The notes: generated by a model not told the origin, from the letters alone. Shown: positions 10,138 to 19,295, numbered from the stretch's first letter. The stretch is DNA of 64,000 bases from Tepidisphaera sp. (GCA_016124375.1 WGNV01000001.1:310001-374000), one strand, 5' to 3'. Program-made: numbers and translations.

Positions 10138-11136
10138 TCAATCAATCGGGCGGGGACCGGTCATCTGCGAGGCGACCTGGGCGCTGGGCTCGGTAAAGCG
10201 GACCCACGCCGCCTCCCCCGCGATCACGCGCTCCGGGCCCTTGGGGTTGTCCAGCTCCACCCGGATGCGCCGGGTGCGCGAGCCCAGGTCGGCCGTCGGC
10301 GAAACCTCGATCACCTTGGCCGTGCGCAGGCGGGGCGACCCGGCAACGTCGAGCATTACCCACGCCGTGTCGCCCGGCTGGAGCAAGAGCGTCTTGGCGT
10401 CCTGGGTCGGAGCGCCCACGTCGATCCACAGCTTGTCGATGTTCACGATGCGCACGATCTTGTCCGTCTCGGAGACGCTCTGCCCCACGTCCACCGACAC
10501 CGTGTCGATGATCCCGTCGAACGGGGCGGCGATGTGCAGGCGATCGACGCGGGCCTGCATGCGGGCCAACTGCAGCACTTCTTCGGTCTGCTGGCGCTGC
10601 GCAAGCAGGTAGTCGATGCGCGAGCCCTCGTACGTGAGTCGCGCCCGCTCGACCTCCTGCTGGCTGCTGGCGTCCTTGGTCCGCACCTCTTCCAGGCGCT
10701 CGTACTCCACCTTCGCCAGGTCCATCTGGGCCTTGGCCTTCTGCACGGGCAGGTCGCTCTCGGCCCGGGTCTTCTGGATCTTGATGAGGTTCACGTCCTC
10801 ATCGTCGTCGCCTCGGACGATCAGTTCGTCCTTCTTGACCTCGGCCCCGCCGTGCACGCGGACTTCCATCACCCGCGATGGCTGCTGGAAGCCCATCTCC
10901 GCCCGGCGGCTGGGCAGCGTGACGCACATCACGCCCCCGAACTTCGAGATGAACTCCGGGGTGATGCGCGCGGGCTCCGCCCCGCTCAGGGCGGGGTCAG
11001 AAGGTTGAGCGGGTTGGGCGGTCGGGGTCGCGGTTTTGGGGTCGGGCCGGCCGGGTTCGGTCTGGGCGAACGCGGGGGTGATCAACAGGCAGCCGCCCGC
11101 CAGCAGCCCGGACCACACGAATCGGTTTTTCGGCAT
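10138..11136 (-). CDS. Periplasmic adaptor (HlyD/RND membrane fusion) protein
   Basis: 332 residues. A hydrophobic signal sequence (res ~8-22, ending AFAQ) is followed by a Pro/Ala-rich linker. The adaptor plan follows: first lipoyl half around VMEVRVHGGAEVKKDELIV, a long helical hairpin (~res 125-195), second half AAPFDGIIDTVSVDVGQSV, then beta-barrel and membrane-proximal domains. First gene of the operon; the next start is 26 bp beyond its stop. The frame runs open far upstream through unrelated sequence, but only this ATG gives a signal peptide. With the two other adaptor-bearing genes it makes three HlyD-type modules in one transcript with no pump or TolC. Confidence 0.9.
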   Translation of the reverse strand: MPKNRFVWSGLLAGGCLLITPAFAQTEPGRPDPKTATPTAQPAQPSDPALSGAEPARITPEFISKFGGVMCVTLPSRRAEMGFQQPSRVMEVRVHGGAEVKKDELIVRGDDDEDVNLIKIQKTRAESDLPVQKAKAQMDLAKVEYERLEEVRTKDASSQQEVERARLTYEGSRIDYLLAQRQQTEEVLQLARMQARVDRLHIAAPFDGIIDTVSVDVGQSVSETDKIVRIVNIDKLWIDVGAPTQDAKTLLLQPGDTAWVMLDVAGSPRLRTAKVIEVSPTADLGSRTRRIRVELDNPKGPERVIAGEAAWVRFTEPSAQVASQMTGPRPID

Positions 11137-11448
11137 GCGACAACTATACGAGAGTCGGGGTTGAAAATGTTCCCTCGGCTCGATGAGCGCCGGGTTTCTG
11201 CGCGCAAAACCCGTCGATGCAAAGCTCACCGCGCTCCTTCGCACGGTATTTGTACGGAGTTGGCGCGAAATTTTGCGTGGAAGGCGTGGGGGACGGGCTA
11301 TTGTTGGGGCTGAGTTGCGGAGCGCGGGAAACGCGCGACGCCCGCCGCGGGGTGTTCGACAGCCGCGCGACGGCCCCGGCCCGGCGCGGATCGGGCGGGA
11401 GCAATCGCAAGTCACGCCCAGGCGTGCATCTGATACAGGAGTTCGGCG
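11137..11448. other. Divergent intergenic region, no gene seen
   Basis: 312 bp between the adaptor operon (minus) and the aminotransferase (plus). It must hold promoters for both directions. I see no convincing -35/-10 pair, no long hairpin and no coding pattern, apart from the AGGAG just before the aminotransferase start. Confidence 0.5.
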
Positions 11449-12636
11449 TTGACCACTTTGTCCGCCCCCACCGCTCGGAACGAAAAAACCAAGTCCCTCG
11501 CCCAGTTCGGCGGCACGCCCGTGTCGGCCAAGGCGATCCCCTTCATGTCCACCGCCCTGACGCAGGCGGACATCGACGCGTGCACCGCCGTGCTCAAGAC
11601 CGGCATGCTCCGGGCCGCCACCAAGTGCGCCGAACTTGAAGAACGCTGGGCCAAGGCCACCGAGGCCAAGTACGCCATGACCTGCGCCAACGGCACCTGC
11701 GCCCTCCAACTCGCCTACGAAAGCCTCTTCAGCCCGGGCGACGACGTGCTCGTCCCCGCCTGGAGCTACATCGCCACCGTCAGCATGGTCGTCGCCCGGG
11801 GCGGCCGCCCCATCTTCGTCGACTGCGACCCCGACACCTTCCAGATCGACGTCAAGGACGCCGCCCGCAAGGTCACCCGCGGCACCACCGCCATCGCCGC
11901 CACCCACCTCTACGGCTGCCCGGTCGATATCGACGGCGTGCAGGAACTGGCCGAGAAACACAACCTCATGGTGATCTACGACGCCGCCCAGAGCCACCTC
12001 GCCACCTACAAGGGCAAGGGCCTGGGCGCCTTCGGCGACGCCGTCACGTACTCCCTCTACGCCACCAAGAACCTCGCCACCGGCGAGGGCGGGCTCGTCA
12101 CCTGCAACGACGAGGGCCTGGCCAACGACATCAAGCTCCTCCGCAGCCACGGCGAGACCGACAAGTACCTCCACGAGCGCGTCGGGTACAACTACCGCAT
12201 GAACGACATGGCCGGCGCCATCGGCTGCTCGCGCCTCGACCGCCTCGAAGCCCAGACCAACGCCCGGCGCGAGGTCGCCGCCCAGTACGACAAGATCGTC
12301 TCCAAGATCAGCGGCCTCAAGGCCCCCAAGACCACCGACGGCGCCGTCGCCTCCTTCCACCTCTACACCGTCCAGATGGACCCCGCCAAGTTCATCTGCA
12401 CCCGCGACGACTTCTGCGCCGCGCTCAAGGCCGAGGGCGTCCCCACCGCCACCCACTACCCCCGGAGCCTCCCCAAGCAGCCCGCGCTCGCCGAGTTCGA
12501 TCGCAACGACTGCCCCGTCGCCGACGGCATGGCCGCCCGCGTCTTCAGCCTGCCCATGCACCACGATCTCTCCCCCGAGCAGGTCAAGCAGGTCGGCGAG
12601 GCGCTCGCCAAGGTGGCCGCGGCTTTCCGGGCATGA
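11449..12636 (+). CDS. DegT/DnrJ/EryC1/StrS family PLP-dependent aminotransferase
   Basis: 395 residues with the family layout: substrate-site region (MTCANGTCALQLAYESLF), cofactor Asp (IYDAAQSH) and the Schiff-base lysine in SLYATKNLATGEGG, then the HGE...YNYRMNDMAGAIG motif. Members transfer an amino group to keto-sugars for surface polysaccharide, glycoprotein or antibiotic sugars. The likely start is TTG, because AGGAG sits 7 nt upstream and the first residues precede the conserved N-terminal part without a better ATG. It stands alone, with no other sugar genes adjacent, so the sugar cannot be named. Confidence 0.92.
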   Translation: MTTLSAPTARNEKTKSLAQFGGTPVSAKAIPFMSTALTQADIDACTAVLKTGMLRAATKCAELEERWAKATEAKYAMTCANGTCALQLAYESLFSPGDDVLVPAWSYIATVSMVVARGGRPIFVDCDPDTFQIDVKDAARKVTRGTTAIAATHLYGCPVDIDGVQELAEKHNLMVIYDAAQSHLATYKGKGLGAFGDAVTYSLYATKNLATGEGGLVTCNDEGLANDIKLLRSHGETDKYLHERVGYNYRMNDMAGAIGCSRLDRLEAQTNARREVAAQYDKIVSKISGLKAPKTTDGAVASFHLYTVQMDPAKFICTRDDFCAALKAEGVPTATHYPRSLPKQPALAEFDRNDCPVADGMAARVFSLPMHHDLSPEQVKQVGEALAKVAAAFRA

Positions 12637-12692
12637 ATCCCCGTCATCACCTGATGACCGTTTCGTTACGGTAAATCCCGCAGTTTCTCGAG

Positions 12693-12729
12693 TGCAAGAA
12701 TCGTCCGTTTTCGGACGACAGTTCTTGCA
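12693..12729. repeat. Strong inverted repeat / hairpin between aminotransferase and subtilase genes
   Basis: Arms TGCAAGAATCGTCCG (12693-12707) and CGGACGA...TTCTTGCA (12712-12729) pair over 15 bp, with a TTTT loop and a 3-nt CAG bulge on the right arm. There is no following T-run, so it is not a standard terminator. It lies 56 bp after the aminotransferase stop and 88 bp before the next start. A leader structure, a protein-binding site or a transcript-end stabiliser are all possible. Confidence 0.6.
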
Positions 12730-12816
12730 TTCGCACACCAATCTGCGACACTGCCTCTCGCGTCGAGAAAGCCCGGCACCCCGGGCTCCACGTTCTCTCA
12801 TTCGCAGGAGGTATTC

Positions 12817-15800
12817 ATGCGCTGGAACCGGTGTGTGATGGTCTTGGCTTGCGTGGCCGGGTTGGCGACAGCTTCGCACGCGCAAATCCAATGGAAAAGC
12901 GGATCGCCCGCCCCCACCTTCATCGAGGGTGGCGGCCTGGCCAAAGCCCTCGATCAACTCGCCGCCCGCGCCGACGACCCGCGCGTCGTCGTCCACCTCT
13001 CCGCCCCCATCACCGACGCCGGACGCGCCAGGCTCGCCGCCAGCGGCCTGACCCTGCTCGCGCCCCTCGGCGACAACTCGTTCTTCGCGACCCTCGATGT
13101 CAAGACCCTCGCCCCCGCCGGGCTCGCCCCCTGGGTCGTCGGGGTCAGCGCCATCGACCCCGCCTGGAAACTGCACAAGTCGCTCGCCACCGGCGAAGCC
13201 CTGCCCTGGGCCAGCGGCAACGCCCCGCCCGACATCGCGCCCGACAACGCCGCCCGAGGCGGCCAGTGGGTCGCCGTCTACGTCCAGTTCCACGACGACG
13301 TCAGCCCCACCAAGGCCGTGCTCGACAAGGTCGAGAGCTTCGGCGGCAAGGTCCGTGATGTCATCTTCATCTCCAACTACGCCGTCGTCGAAATGCCCCG
13401 GGCCAACGTCGCCGCCCTCGCCCGCGAATCCATCGTCCAGTGGATCGAACCCGCGGCTCCGCTCTTCGGGGCCCTCAACGCCGAGAACCGCGCCCTCACC
13501 GGCGCCAACATCGTCCAGGCCTCGCCCTACAACCTCAGCGGGCAGGGCGTCAAGGTCTTCGTCTTCGACGCGGGCGGGGTCTACACCGGACACATGGACC
13601 TCATGGGCCGCGTCACCGTCATCGACGGCTCCGCCGCCATCGATCACTCCACCCACGTCGCCGGCACCGTGGGCGGCACCGGCGCGGCCAGCGGCGGCAT
13701 GAACCGCGGCATGGCCCCGGGCGTCACCTTCCTCTCCGCCGCCCTCAACATCACCGGCCAGACCGGCTGGCTCTACACCAACCCCGTCGACATCGTGCAG
13801 GACTACACCACCGCCTACAGCATGGGCGCCCACATCGCCACCAACTCCATCGGCACCAACGTCGCCAACAACGGCTTCCCCTGCTCCTGGGAAGGCGACT
13901 ACCAGGAAACCGACCGCACCATCGACAGCATCGTGCGCGGGTCCGCCGTCACCAACGGCAACCCCTTCCGGGTCGTCTGGGCCGCCGGTAACGAACGCAA
14001 CAGCGGCACCTGCGGCTCCATGTACAACACCATCGGCCCGCCCGCCGGCGCCAAGAACCACCTCAGCATCGGCGCCGTCAACGCCAACGACGACTCCATG
14101 ACCAGCTTCTCCGGGTGGGGCCCCACCGACGACGGCCGCATGAAGCCCGACTTCGCCGCCCCGGGCTGCCAGGTCGGTGGCGACAACGGCGTCACCAGTT
14201 GCCTCTCCTCGGGCCCCACGGCCTACGGCGTGCTCTGCGGCACCTCCATGGCAACCCCCACCGTCACCGGCTGCGCCGCCCTGCTCATGCAGGACTACCG
14301 CGTCCAGTTCCCCTTCCTCGCCGATCCCCGCAACTCCACCCTCAAGGTCCTCTTCGCCCAGTCCGCCGTCGATCGCGGCAACCCCGGGCCCGACTACCAG
14401 TTCGGCTACGGCTCCATCCGCGTCCAGGCCGCCATCGATCTGATGCGCCAGCACAACTTCCTGGAGGACGAAGTCTCCCAGGGCGTCGACAAGTTCTTCT
14501 TCACCCAGGTCGCCCCGGGCGACACCAGCCTCACGCTCACCCTCGCGTGGGACGACGTTCCCGGGACGGCCAACGTCGTGCCCGAACTCGTGAACGACCT
14601 CGACCTCGAAGTCATCTCGCCCGACGGCACGCAGGCCTTCCCCTGGACGCTGAACCCGGCCAGCCCCGCCTCCCCCGCCGTGCGCACCCAGGCCAACCAC
14701 CGCGACAACCTGGAGCAGGTGAAGGTCGACAACCCCGCGCCCGGCACCTGGAGCGTCCGCATCCGCGCCTTCAACGTCCCACAGGGCCCGCAGCCCTTCT
14801 CGCTGGTCTCCTCCAACGTGCTCAGCCAGATGCCCTCGGTCTATCTGACGCCCGTTGAGCTGGTCCACTCGCCCGTGCTGCCGGGCACGCCCTCGCAGGT
14901 CGGCCTGCGCATCGACGCCGTCAGCGACACCCTGGTCGATGGCTCAGCCCACATGCTCTACCGCTTCTCACCCACGGCTGACTTCACCAGCGTGCCCCTG
15001 ACGCCCCCGGCGCCCGGCTCCTCGGAATGGACCGCGACCCTGCCCGGCTTCACCTGCACCGATCTCCCCGAGTATTACTTCGAGGCCACCGGCGCCACCT
15101 CCGGGCACAAGACCCTGCCGGCGGCTGGCGCGACCGCCGCCTATCAGGCCTCGCCCGGCGAACTGGCCGTGCGATACCACGAAGACTTCGAGTCCGGGCC
15201 CGCCGGCTGGGTGGGGGGCCAACCGGGCGACACCGCCACCACCGGCCAGTGGGACCTGCAAGCCCCCGAAGGCACCTGGAACACCCAGCCCGCCGCCGAC
15301 GTCACCCCCGGCGCCGGCACCAAGTGCTGGATCACCGACGGCCGCGCCGGCAACGCGGCCGGTCAGTTCGACGTCGACAATGGCTACACCACCCTGGTCA
15401 GCGCACCCTACAACCTCGATCGGGCGCCCGAGGCAACCATCTCCTATTACCTTTCCTATTACAGCAACCACGCCGGGCAAGCCAACGCCGACAAGTTCAA
15501 AGTCCAGGTCTCGCCCGACGGCACCAACTGGACCACAGTGGACATGATTCCCGCGGCTTCTCCCCCGACGCCAGCCTGGGTCCAGCACACCTTCCGCGTG
15601 GGCGACTTCATCACCCCCTCCGCCACCACGCAGGTCCGCTTCATCGCCACCGACCTCACCAGCGCGATTCTTGAGGCCGCCATCGATGAAGTCACCATCA
15701 TCGCCCACCAGTGCATCGACACGCCCGCCTGCAACCCCGACCTCAACCAGGACGGCGTCGCCGATCAGGGTGACGTCGACTACCTCATCAACGTCGTCGC

Positions 15801-15912
15801 CGGCGGCGAAAACCCCAGCGGCGTCAACGCCGACTTCAACAACGACGGCGTCGCCGATCAGGGCGACGTTGACGCCCTCATCAACGTCGTCGCCGGCGGG
15901 CCCTGCCCGTAA
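12817..15912 (+). CDS. Secreted subtilisin-like serine protease (S8) with C-terminal dockerin-like module
   Basis: 1031 residues. AGGAGGT precedes the ATG, and an N-terminal signal peptide ends near SHA-Q (res ~22). After a ~200-residue propeptide-like region comes an S8 domain with Asp251 (VFVFDAGG), His280 (DHSTHVAGT) and Ser477 (GTSMATP). All three catalytic residues are present, so an active extracellular endopeptidase is expected. Residues ~550-670 look like a P-type jelly-roll domain. Residues ~790-965 hold a beta-sandwich starting YHEDFES, resembling MAM/concanavalin folds. Residues 972-1031 are the shared 60-residue EF-hand module. Subtilases are often self-processed; whether the C-terminal module anchors or is removed is unknown. 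Confidence 0.94.
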   Translation: MRWNRCVMVLACVAGLATASHAQIQWKSGSPAPTFIEGGGLAKALDQLAARADDPRVVVHLSAPITDAGRARLAASGLTLLAPLGDNSFFATLDVKTLAPAGLAPWVVGVSAIDPAWKLHKSLATGEALPWASGNAPPDIAPDNAARGGQWVAVYVQFHDDVSPTKAVLDKVESFGGKVRDVIFISNYAVVEMPRANVAALARESIVQWIEPAAPLFGALNAENRALTGANIVQASPYNLSGQGVKVFVFDAGGVYTGHMDLMGRVTVIDGSAAIDHSTHVAGTVGGTGAASGGMNRGMAPGVTFLSAALNITGQTGWLYTNPVDIVQDYTTAYSMGAHIATNSIGTNVANNGFPCSWEGDYQETDRTIDSIVRGSAVTNGNPFRVVWAAGNERNSGTCGSMYNTIGPPAGAKNHLSIGAVNANDDSMTSFSGWGPTDDGRMKPDFAAPGCQVGGDNGVTSCLSSGPTAYGVLCGTSMATPTVTGCAALLMQDYRVQFPFLADPRNSTLKVLFAQSAVDRGNPGPDYQFGYGSIRVQAAIDLMRQHNFLEDEVSQGVDKFFFTQVAPGDTSLTLTLAWDDVPGTANVVPELVNDLDLEVISPDGTQAFPWTLNPASPASPAVRTQANHRDNLEQVKVDNPAPGTWSVRIRAFNVPQGPQPFSLVSSNVLSQMPSVYLTPVELVHSPVLPGTPSQVGLRIDAVSDTLVDGSAHMLYRFSPTADFTSVPLTPPAPGSSEWTATLPGFTCTDLPEYYFEATGATSGHKTLPAAGATAAYQASPGELAVRYHEDFESGPAGWVGGQPGDTATTGQWDLQAPEGTWNTQPAADVTPGAGTKCWITDGRAGNAAGQFDVDNGYTTLVSAPYNLDRAPEATISYYLSYYSNHAGQANADKFKVQVSPDGTNWTTVDMIPAASPPTPAWVQHTFRVGDFITPSATTQVRFIATDLTSAILEAAIDEVTIIAHQCIDTPACNPDLNQDGVADQGDVDYLINVVAGGENPSGVNADFNNDGVADQGDVDALINVVAGGPCP
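15730..15912 (+). other. 60-residue C-terminal dockerin-like EF-hand module, copy 1
   Basis: Two Asp-rich loops of the NxDGVADQGDxD type, separated by a YLINVVAGG helix and closed by VVAGGPCP at the very end of the protein. One Cys opens the module and one is the penultimate residue. It matches three other proteins in this window in length and spacing. Confidence 0.8.
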
Positions 15913-15943
15913 TCACCCGCCACAGGTTGCACGCACAACTCAC

Positions 15944-15973
15944 GCGGCCCCGCCTTCGCGGGGCCGCTTTTTT
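15944..15973 (+). terminator. Intrinsic terminator of the subtilase gene
   Basis: Perfect 10-bp stem GCGGCCCCGC / GCGGGGCCGC with loop CTTC, then six T. It begins 32 bp after the stop codon. Confidence 0.9.
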
Positions 15974-16247
15974 ATTTGCCGCAACCTCGCATCACACTCG
16001 CGGTCTACTTCGAGCAGCGTTTGCGCCGGGGAACACTCAATGCCCGGGGGAAACACCGTTTCTTCATGAAGATTCTCGACAATTCCCACGCGCTTCACGC
16101 GATGCCCTTGCCGCGGCGCCGCTCGTCACTACACTGCGATCCTCTCAGTCGTACCCCGTGGCGCAAGGGGCACAGCGCCAACGTTCGCCGGTGTCTCCGG
16201 CAGGGCGGCGGGTCCAAATCTCATACTCATCATATGAGGAGGTCGTT
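15974..16247. other. Intergenic leader before the Ig-like secreted protein
   Basis: The gap between the two secreted-protein genes is 335 bp in all, starting with the terminator at 15944. The rest is non-coding as far as I can tell. A short inverted repeat CTCAT-CAT-ATGAG (16226-16238) lies just before the GGAGG ribosome site. No clear promoter was recognised. Confidence 0.45.
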
Positions 16248-17576
16248 ATGAAACGACTGAATGTGGCGGCATTGGTGCTGCTGGGCTTGCCTTTGGCCGC
16301 CCTGGCGCAGTCCGGGTACACCATCACCGGAGGCCTGTCGAACTTCGACTGCGGCAACCACTGCGATGACCCGTGCGACGAAATGGAAATCGAGATCGAA
16401 GACATCCGTCCGCAGGATGTCATCCACACCTACCACAACGGCAACTACGGCTCCCCCACCGTCACCCTCTCCGCCGACGGCCTCTCGACCATCATCGACT
16501 ATCGCAACCCGCAGCACCTGACCGCCGTCGGCGCCATCGAGCACTTCGGCGTGTCGCTCACCAACCTCAGCCCCTACACCCCCATCTTCGTCCGCTGGAA
16601 GCGCAACGGCATGCTCGCCACCGTCAACGGGCAGGTGCCCAACCCCGGTGGCGGCACCTCCCCCGCCACCCAGCCCATGCTCCCAGGCATCAGCTCCGAC
16701 ACCACGTGGGGCACGACCGCGGCCGGCGCCATCGGCGTCACCGTCGTCAACAACGACCCGGCTCAATCCATCTGGATTCAACGCCGCGCCACCGTCACGC
16801 AGGGCGTCGTCTCCCTCGAAGCCCTCATGCCCACCGACCCGGTCGTCACGAGCACGCTGCAACTGGACGCGGCCCCGATCCTGCTGGGCCCCGGGCAGTC
16901 CGTCACCTACACCAACGATCTTCTCGAGGTGGAAGACAACCAGTCGGTCGTCTTCGCCGCCACGTACTACCAGGACCTCTTCGGGGGCGGGCCGTTCAAT
17001 CCCTATCACCAGCGCGGGCCCGAGCTTGGCAACATCATGACCGCCAGCATCGCCAGCCCAGACTCGGGCTGCCAGTACTCCTCGCCGGTCATCATCAACC
17101 AGCCTCAGTCCGCCGACGCGGCCGAAGGTCACTCAGTCGACCTGAGGGTCGATGCCGACGGCAACGACCTGCCGCTGTCCTATCAATGGACCAAGGACGG
17201 CGTCGACCTGGTCAATGGCCCCGACTTCAGCGGCGCCACCACCGACGGGCTCACCATCGAAAGCCTCTCCGCGGCCACCGAGGGCTTCTACCGCGTGCGC
17301 GTCATGAACGCCTGCGGCAACACCATGAGCGACTCGGCGCTCGTCTTCATCACCGGGCACAATGTGCCCCCGCCTCCCCCGCCGCCCCCCGCCTGTGACC
17401 CCGACGTCAACCAGGACGGCGTCGCCGATCAGGGCGACATCGACTACCTGATCGACGTCATCGCCGGCGGCGACAACTACACCGGCATCGACCCAGACTT
17501 CAACGCCGACGGCGTCGCCGACCAGGGCGACATCGACGCGCTCATCAACGTCGTTGCGGGCGGCGACTGCCCGTAA
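16248..17576 (+). CDS. Secreted protein with Ig-like domain and C-terminal dockerin-like module
   Basis: 442 residues from the ATG preceded by GAGGAGG. Signal peptide (LVLLGLPLAALAQ). The first ~270 residues are beta-rich with an acidic, Cys-containing start (DCGNHCDDPCDEMEIEIED) and match no family I can name. Residues ~285-375 form an immunoglobulin-like domain with the usual pattern of a buried Trp in YQWTKDG and a Tyr near the end (GFYRVRV). A run of eight prolines links to the 60-residue EF-hand module at the C-terminus. Probably exported to the surface or medium; binding partner unknown. It follows the subtilase with its own terminator in between. Confidence 0.88.
   Translation: MKRLNVAALVLLGLPLAALAQSGYTITGGLSNFDCGNHCDDPCDEMEIEIEDIRPQDVIHTYHNGNYGSPTVTLSADGLSTIIDYRNPQHLTAVGAIEHFGVSLTNLSPYTPIFVRWKRNGMLATVNGQVPNPGGGTSPATQPMLPGISSDTTWGTTAAGAIGVTVVNNDPAQSIWIQRRATVTQGVVSLEALMPTDPVVTSTLQLDAAPILLGPGQSVTYTNDLLEVEDNQSVVFAATYYQDLFGGGPFNPYHQRGPELGNIMTASIASPDSGCQYSSPVIINQPQSADAAEGHSVDLRVDADGNDLPLSYQWTKDGVDLVNGPDFSGATTDGLTIESLSAATEGFYRVRVMNACGNTMSDSALVFITGHNVPPPPPPPPACDPDVNQDGVADQGDIDYLIDVIAGGDNYTGIDPDFNADGVADQGDIDALINVVAGGDCP
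17394..17576 (+). other. 60-residue C-terminal dockerin-like EF-hand module, copy 2
   Basis: Same length and spacing as copy 1: Cys-x-Pro-Asp opening, two DGVADQGDID loops, AGG motifs and a final CP. Here Ile replaces Val at several helix positions. It is separated from the Ig-like domain by a proline run. Confidence 0.8.
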
Positions 17577-17620
17577 GCCGGTCCCCACGCCCACACCTTC
17601 AAACACCTCAACACCCAACA

Positions 17621-17653
17621 AAAAACCACCCCGCGCCGCCGCGGGGTGGTTTT
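17621..17653. terminator. Bidirectional terminator between convergent genes
   Basis: Nine GC-rich pairs (CCACCCCGC 17626-17634 with GCGGGGTGG 17641-17649), extended by A-T pairs to AAAA...TTTT on both sides. Suitable for ending both the Ig-like gene (plus) and the LEGR gene (minus). Confidence 0.88.
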
Positions 17654-17672
17654 GCTTTGGACCCGATGACGC

Positions 17673-19025
17673 CTAGCGATGCCCGCCCAGCAGGGGCGAC
17701 CCGCCACGCCCGCGCGATTCGACCTCGCCGCCGGAGGAACTGCCACCACCCGACGGCCCGCTGTTCGACGAGCCACCACCCGAAGAACCGCCGCTCGACG
17801 AGCCGCTATTGGAAGATCCGCTGTTCGAAGATCCCCCGTTGGACGAGCCGCCATTCGACGAACCTCGCCGCGAGAGTTCGCCGATCGCCTCGTCCAGCGA
17901 GTGGTGGCGTTCCACTTCGAAGGACTCGGGCAGGAACTCATGGGCGGAGTGCCCGGGCAGCGTGGTCGGGTTGCCGCTCTGATCAACCGTGAAGTACACG
18001 TTCACAGTCGTGGTGCGGCCGTTGGCGAGAGTCTTCTGCGCTCGCAGGTTCACAGTGTAAAGCACCGTGCCGTTCGCCTCGTCGTAGATGCTGACAGGCT
18101 GCGAATCGGGGATGCCGTTCTGCACACCCGCCGCCAGCGCTCGCGACAACAGCTCACCCTTGGCCGCGTCCGGGATCAGCCCGAACGTGGTCTTTGAACG
18201 CGAAGGCAGCGCCGTGAGCGAACCCGCGGCATTCACCGTCACCGTGGAGCGTGCGCCGTTCACATTGAACACGGTCGAGTAGCTGGTAACGCCGTTCTTG
18301 GTGGCGACGGTGACCTTCTGCACCGAAGCGTCGTCAAGAGCCGCGGCTCCCGCGGGCCGTGCGTTGTTGATGCCGGTGCGGATCGCGCTCGGCAGCACGC
18401 TGAACGGGAGATTCTGCTTGCCCACCGGGTTGCCGTTCTGGTCAACGGTGATGGTGGTCGTTCGCCCGCGCCCCGTGGCCGCCCGCAGCGAGACCGAATA
18501 GGTGGAGTCGCCCGAGGAGTTGGTGGTGACCTTCACCAGCGTGGCGTCGGTGGGCGCCCGCAGGTTCAGCGCGCTCGCGATCGCCGCGATCTCGCTGGCC
18601 GCCGCCGCGTTGCTCCCCGCGTCGGTGCCGTTGAGCACCGCCCAGGTCGAGGTGCTCCTGGCGGGGGGCGTCACCGGATTGCCGTTCTGGTCGACGGTCA
18701 GGATGGTGTGCGTACCGACGCCGGCAAAGTCGAACGAGAACGTTTCGACGCCGCCCCGATTGTTGAGGAACACGATCTCGGTCGAGTCCGCCGCCGGAGG
18801 CGTGAGCCCGCGCTGGCCTGCCAACGTGTCGATCCCCTGCTGAATGACGCTCGGCAACTGCGCGAACTGCACCGTCACGGCGCCGTGCGAGTGCTCCAGC
18901 GCATCGCGAAGTCCGTCGGGCGTAAACACGTCCCCCGCCGACAACACCAGCCTTCCCTCCAGGCTCTCGAAGTTCGGAGCCGCCGTCAGGGTCCTATTGA
19001 CACGTTCAAGCAGACGCTTCCACAT
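17673..19025 (-). CDS. Planctomycete LEGR-type surface protein with four PepSY-like repeats and Gly/Ser tail
   Basis: 450 residues. The N-terminus carries FESLEGRLVLSA (res ~19-30), the LExR signature of planctomycete exported proteins, without a classical long hydrophobic signal. About four repeats of 70-85 residues follow. Each has a LPxxxxxGI helix start and ends in a beta segment with TVDQNGNP or a variant (e.g. VNAAGSL), a pattern like PepSY-like domains. The last ~60 residues are a SSNGGSSNGG-type low-complexity tail ending in basic residues, encoded by imperfect DNA repeats at about 17680-17870. Likely an extracellular or envelope protein. The PepSY assignment is a pattern judgement. 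Confidence 0.75.
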   Translation of the reverse strand: MWKRLLERVNRTLTAAPNFESLEGRLVLSAGDVFTPDGLRDALEHSHGAVTVQFAQLPSVIQQGIDTLAGQRGLTPPAADSTEIVFLNNRGGVETFSFDFAGVGTHTILTVDQNGNPVTPPARSTSTWAVLNGTDAGSNAAAASEIAAIASALNLRAPTDATLVKVTTNSSGDSTYSVSLRAATGRGRTTTITVDQNGNPVGKQNLPFSVLPSAIRTGINNARPAGAAALDDASVQKVTVATKNGVTSYSTVFNVNGARSTVTVNAAGSLTALPSRSKTTFGLIPDAAKGELLSRALAAGVQNGIPDSQPVSIYDEANGTVLYTVNLRAQKTLANGRTTTVNVYFTVDQSGNPTTLPGHSAHEFLPESFEVERHHSLDEAIGELSRRGSSNGGSSNGGSSNSGSSNSGSSSGGSSGGGSSNSGPSGGGSSSGGEVESRGRGGSPLLGGHR

Positions 19026-19295
19026 CAGTCACCTCCATGGGATTGACCGGGCCGGGTCAACACTCGTCCGCGCGCGATCGCGATCGCTCCACGTACGACC
19101 TGCAAAACAATGTCTGCACCTCGGCGTTTTCTGGCAGGCGACGACGACTTTTCGCGCTGAAACTGCCAGCCGCGTCATCCGCTCGGCATATCCGCTACCC
19201 AATCACCCGTGGAAGCCCCGGCAACTCGCCGTGGCGTGCACGCATATGCACGCTCACGTTCGTGGCGATCACACCCAGGGAAAATGCGGAGTGCG

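Noticed and set aside
5927-10612. 1561-codon open frame on the + strand across the adaptor operon
   Set aside because: Antisense to three genes with clear domains; His/Arg/Pro-rich translation typical of the shadow frame in high-GC DNA.
11137-14868. Upstream extension of the adaptor gene frame to 1576 codons
   Set aside because: Runs antisense through the aminotransferase and subtilase; the signal peptide and domain start fix the gene at 11136.
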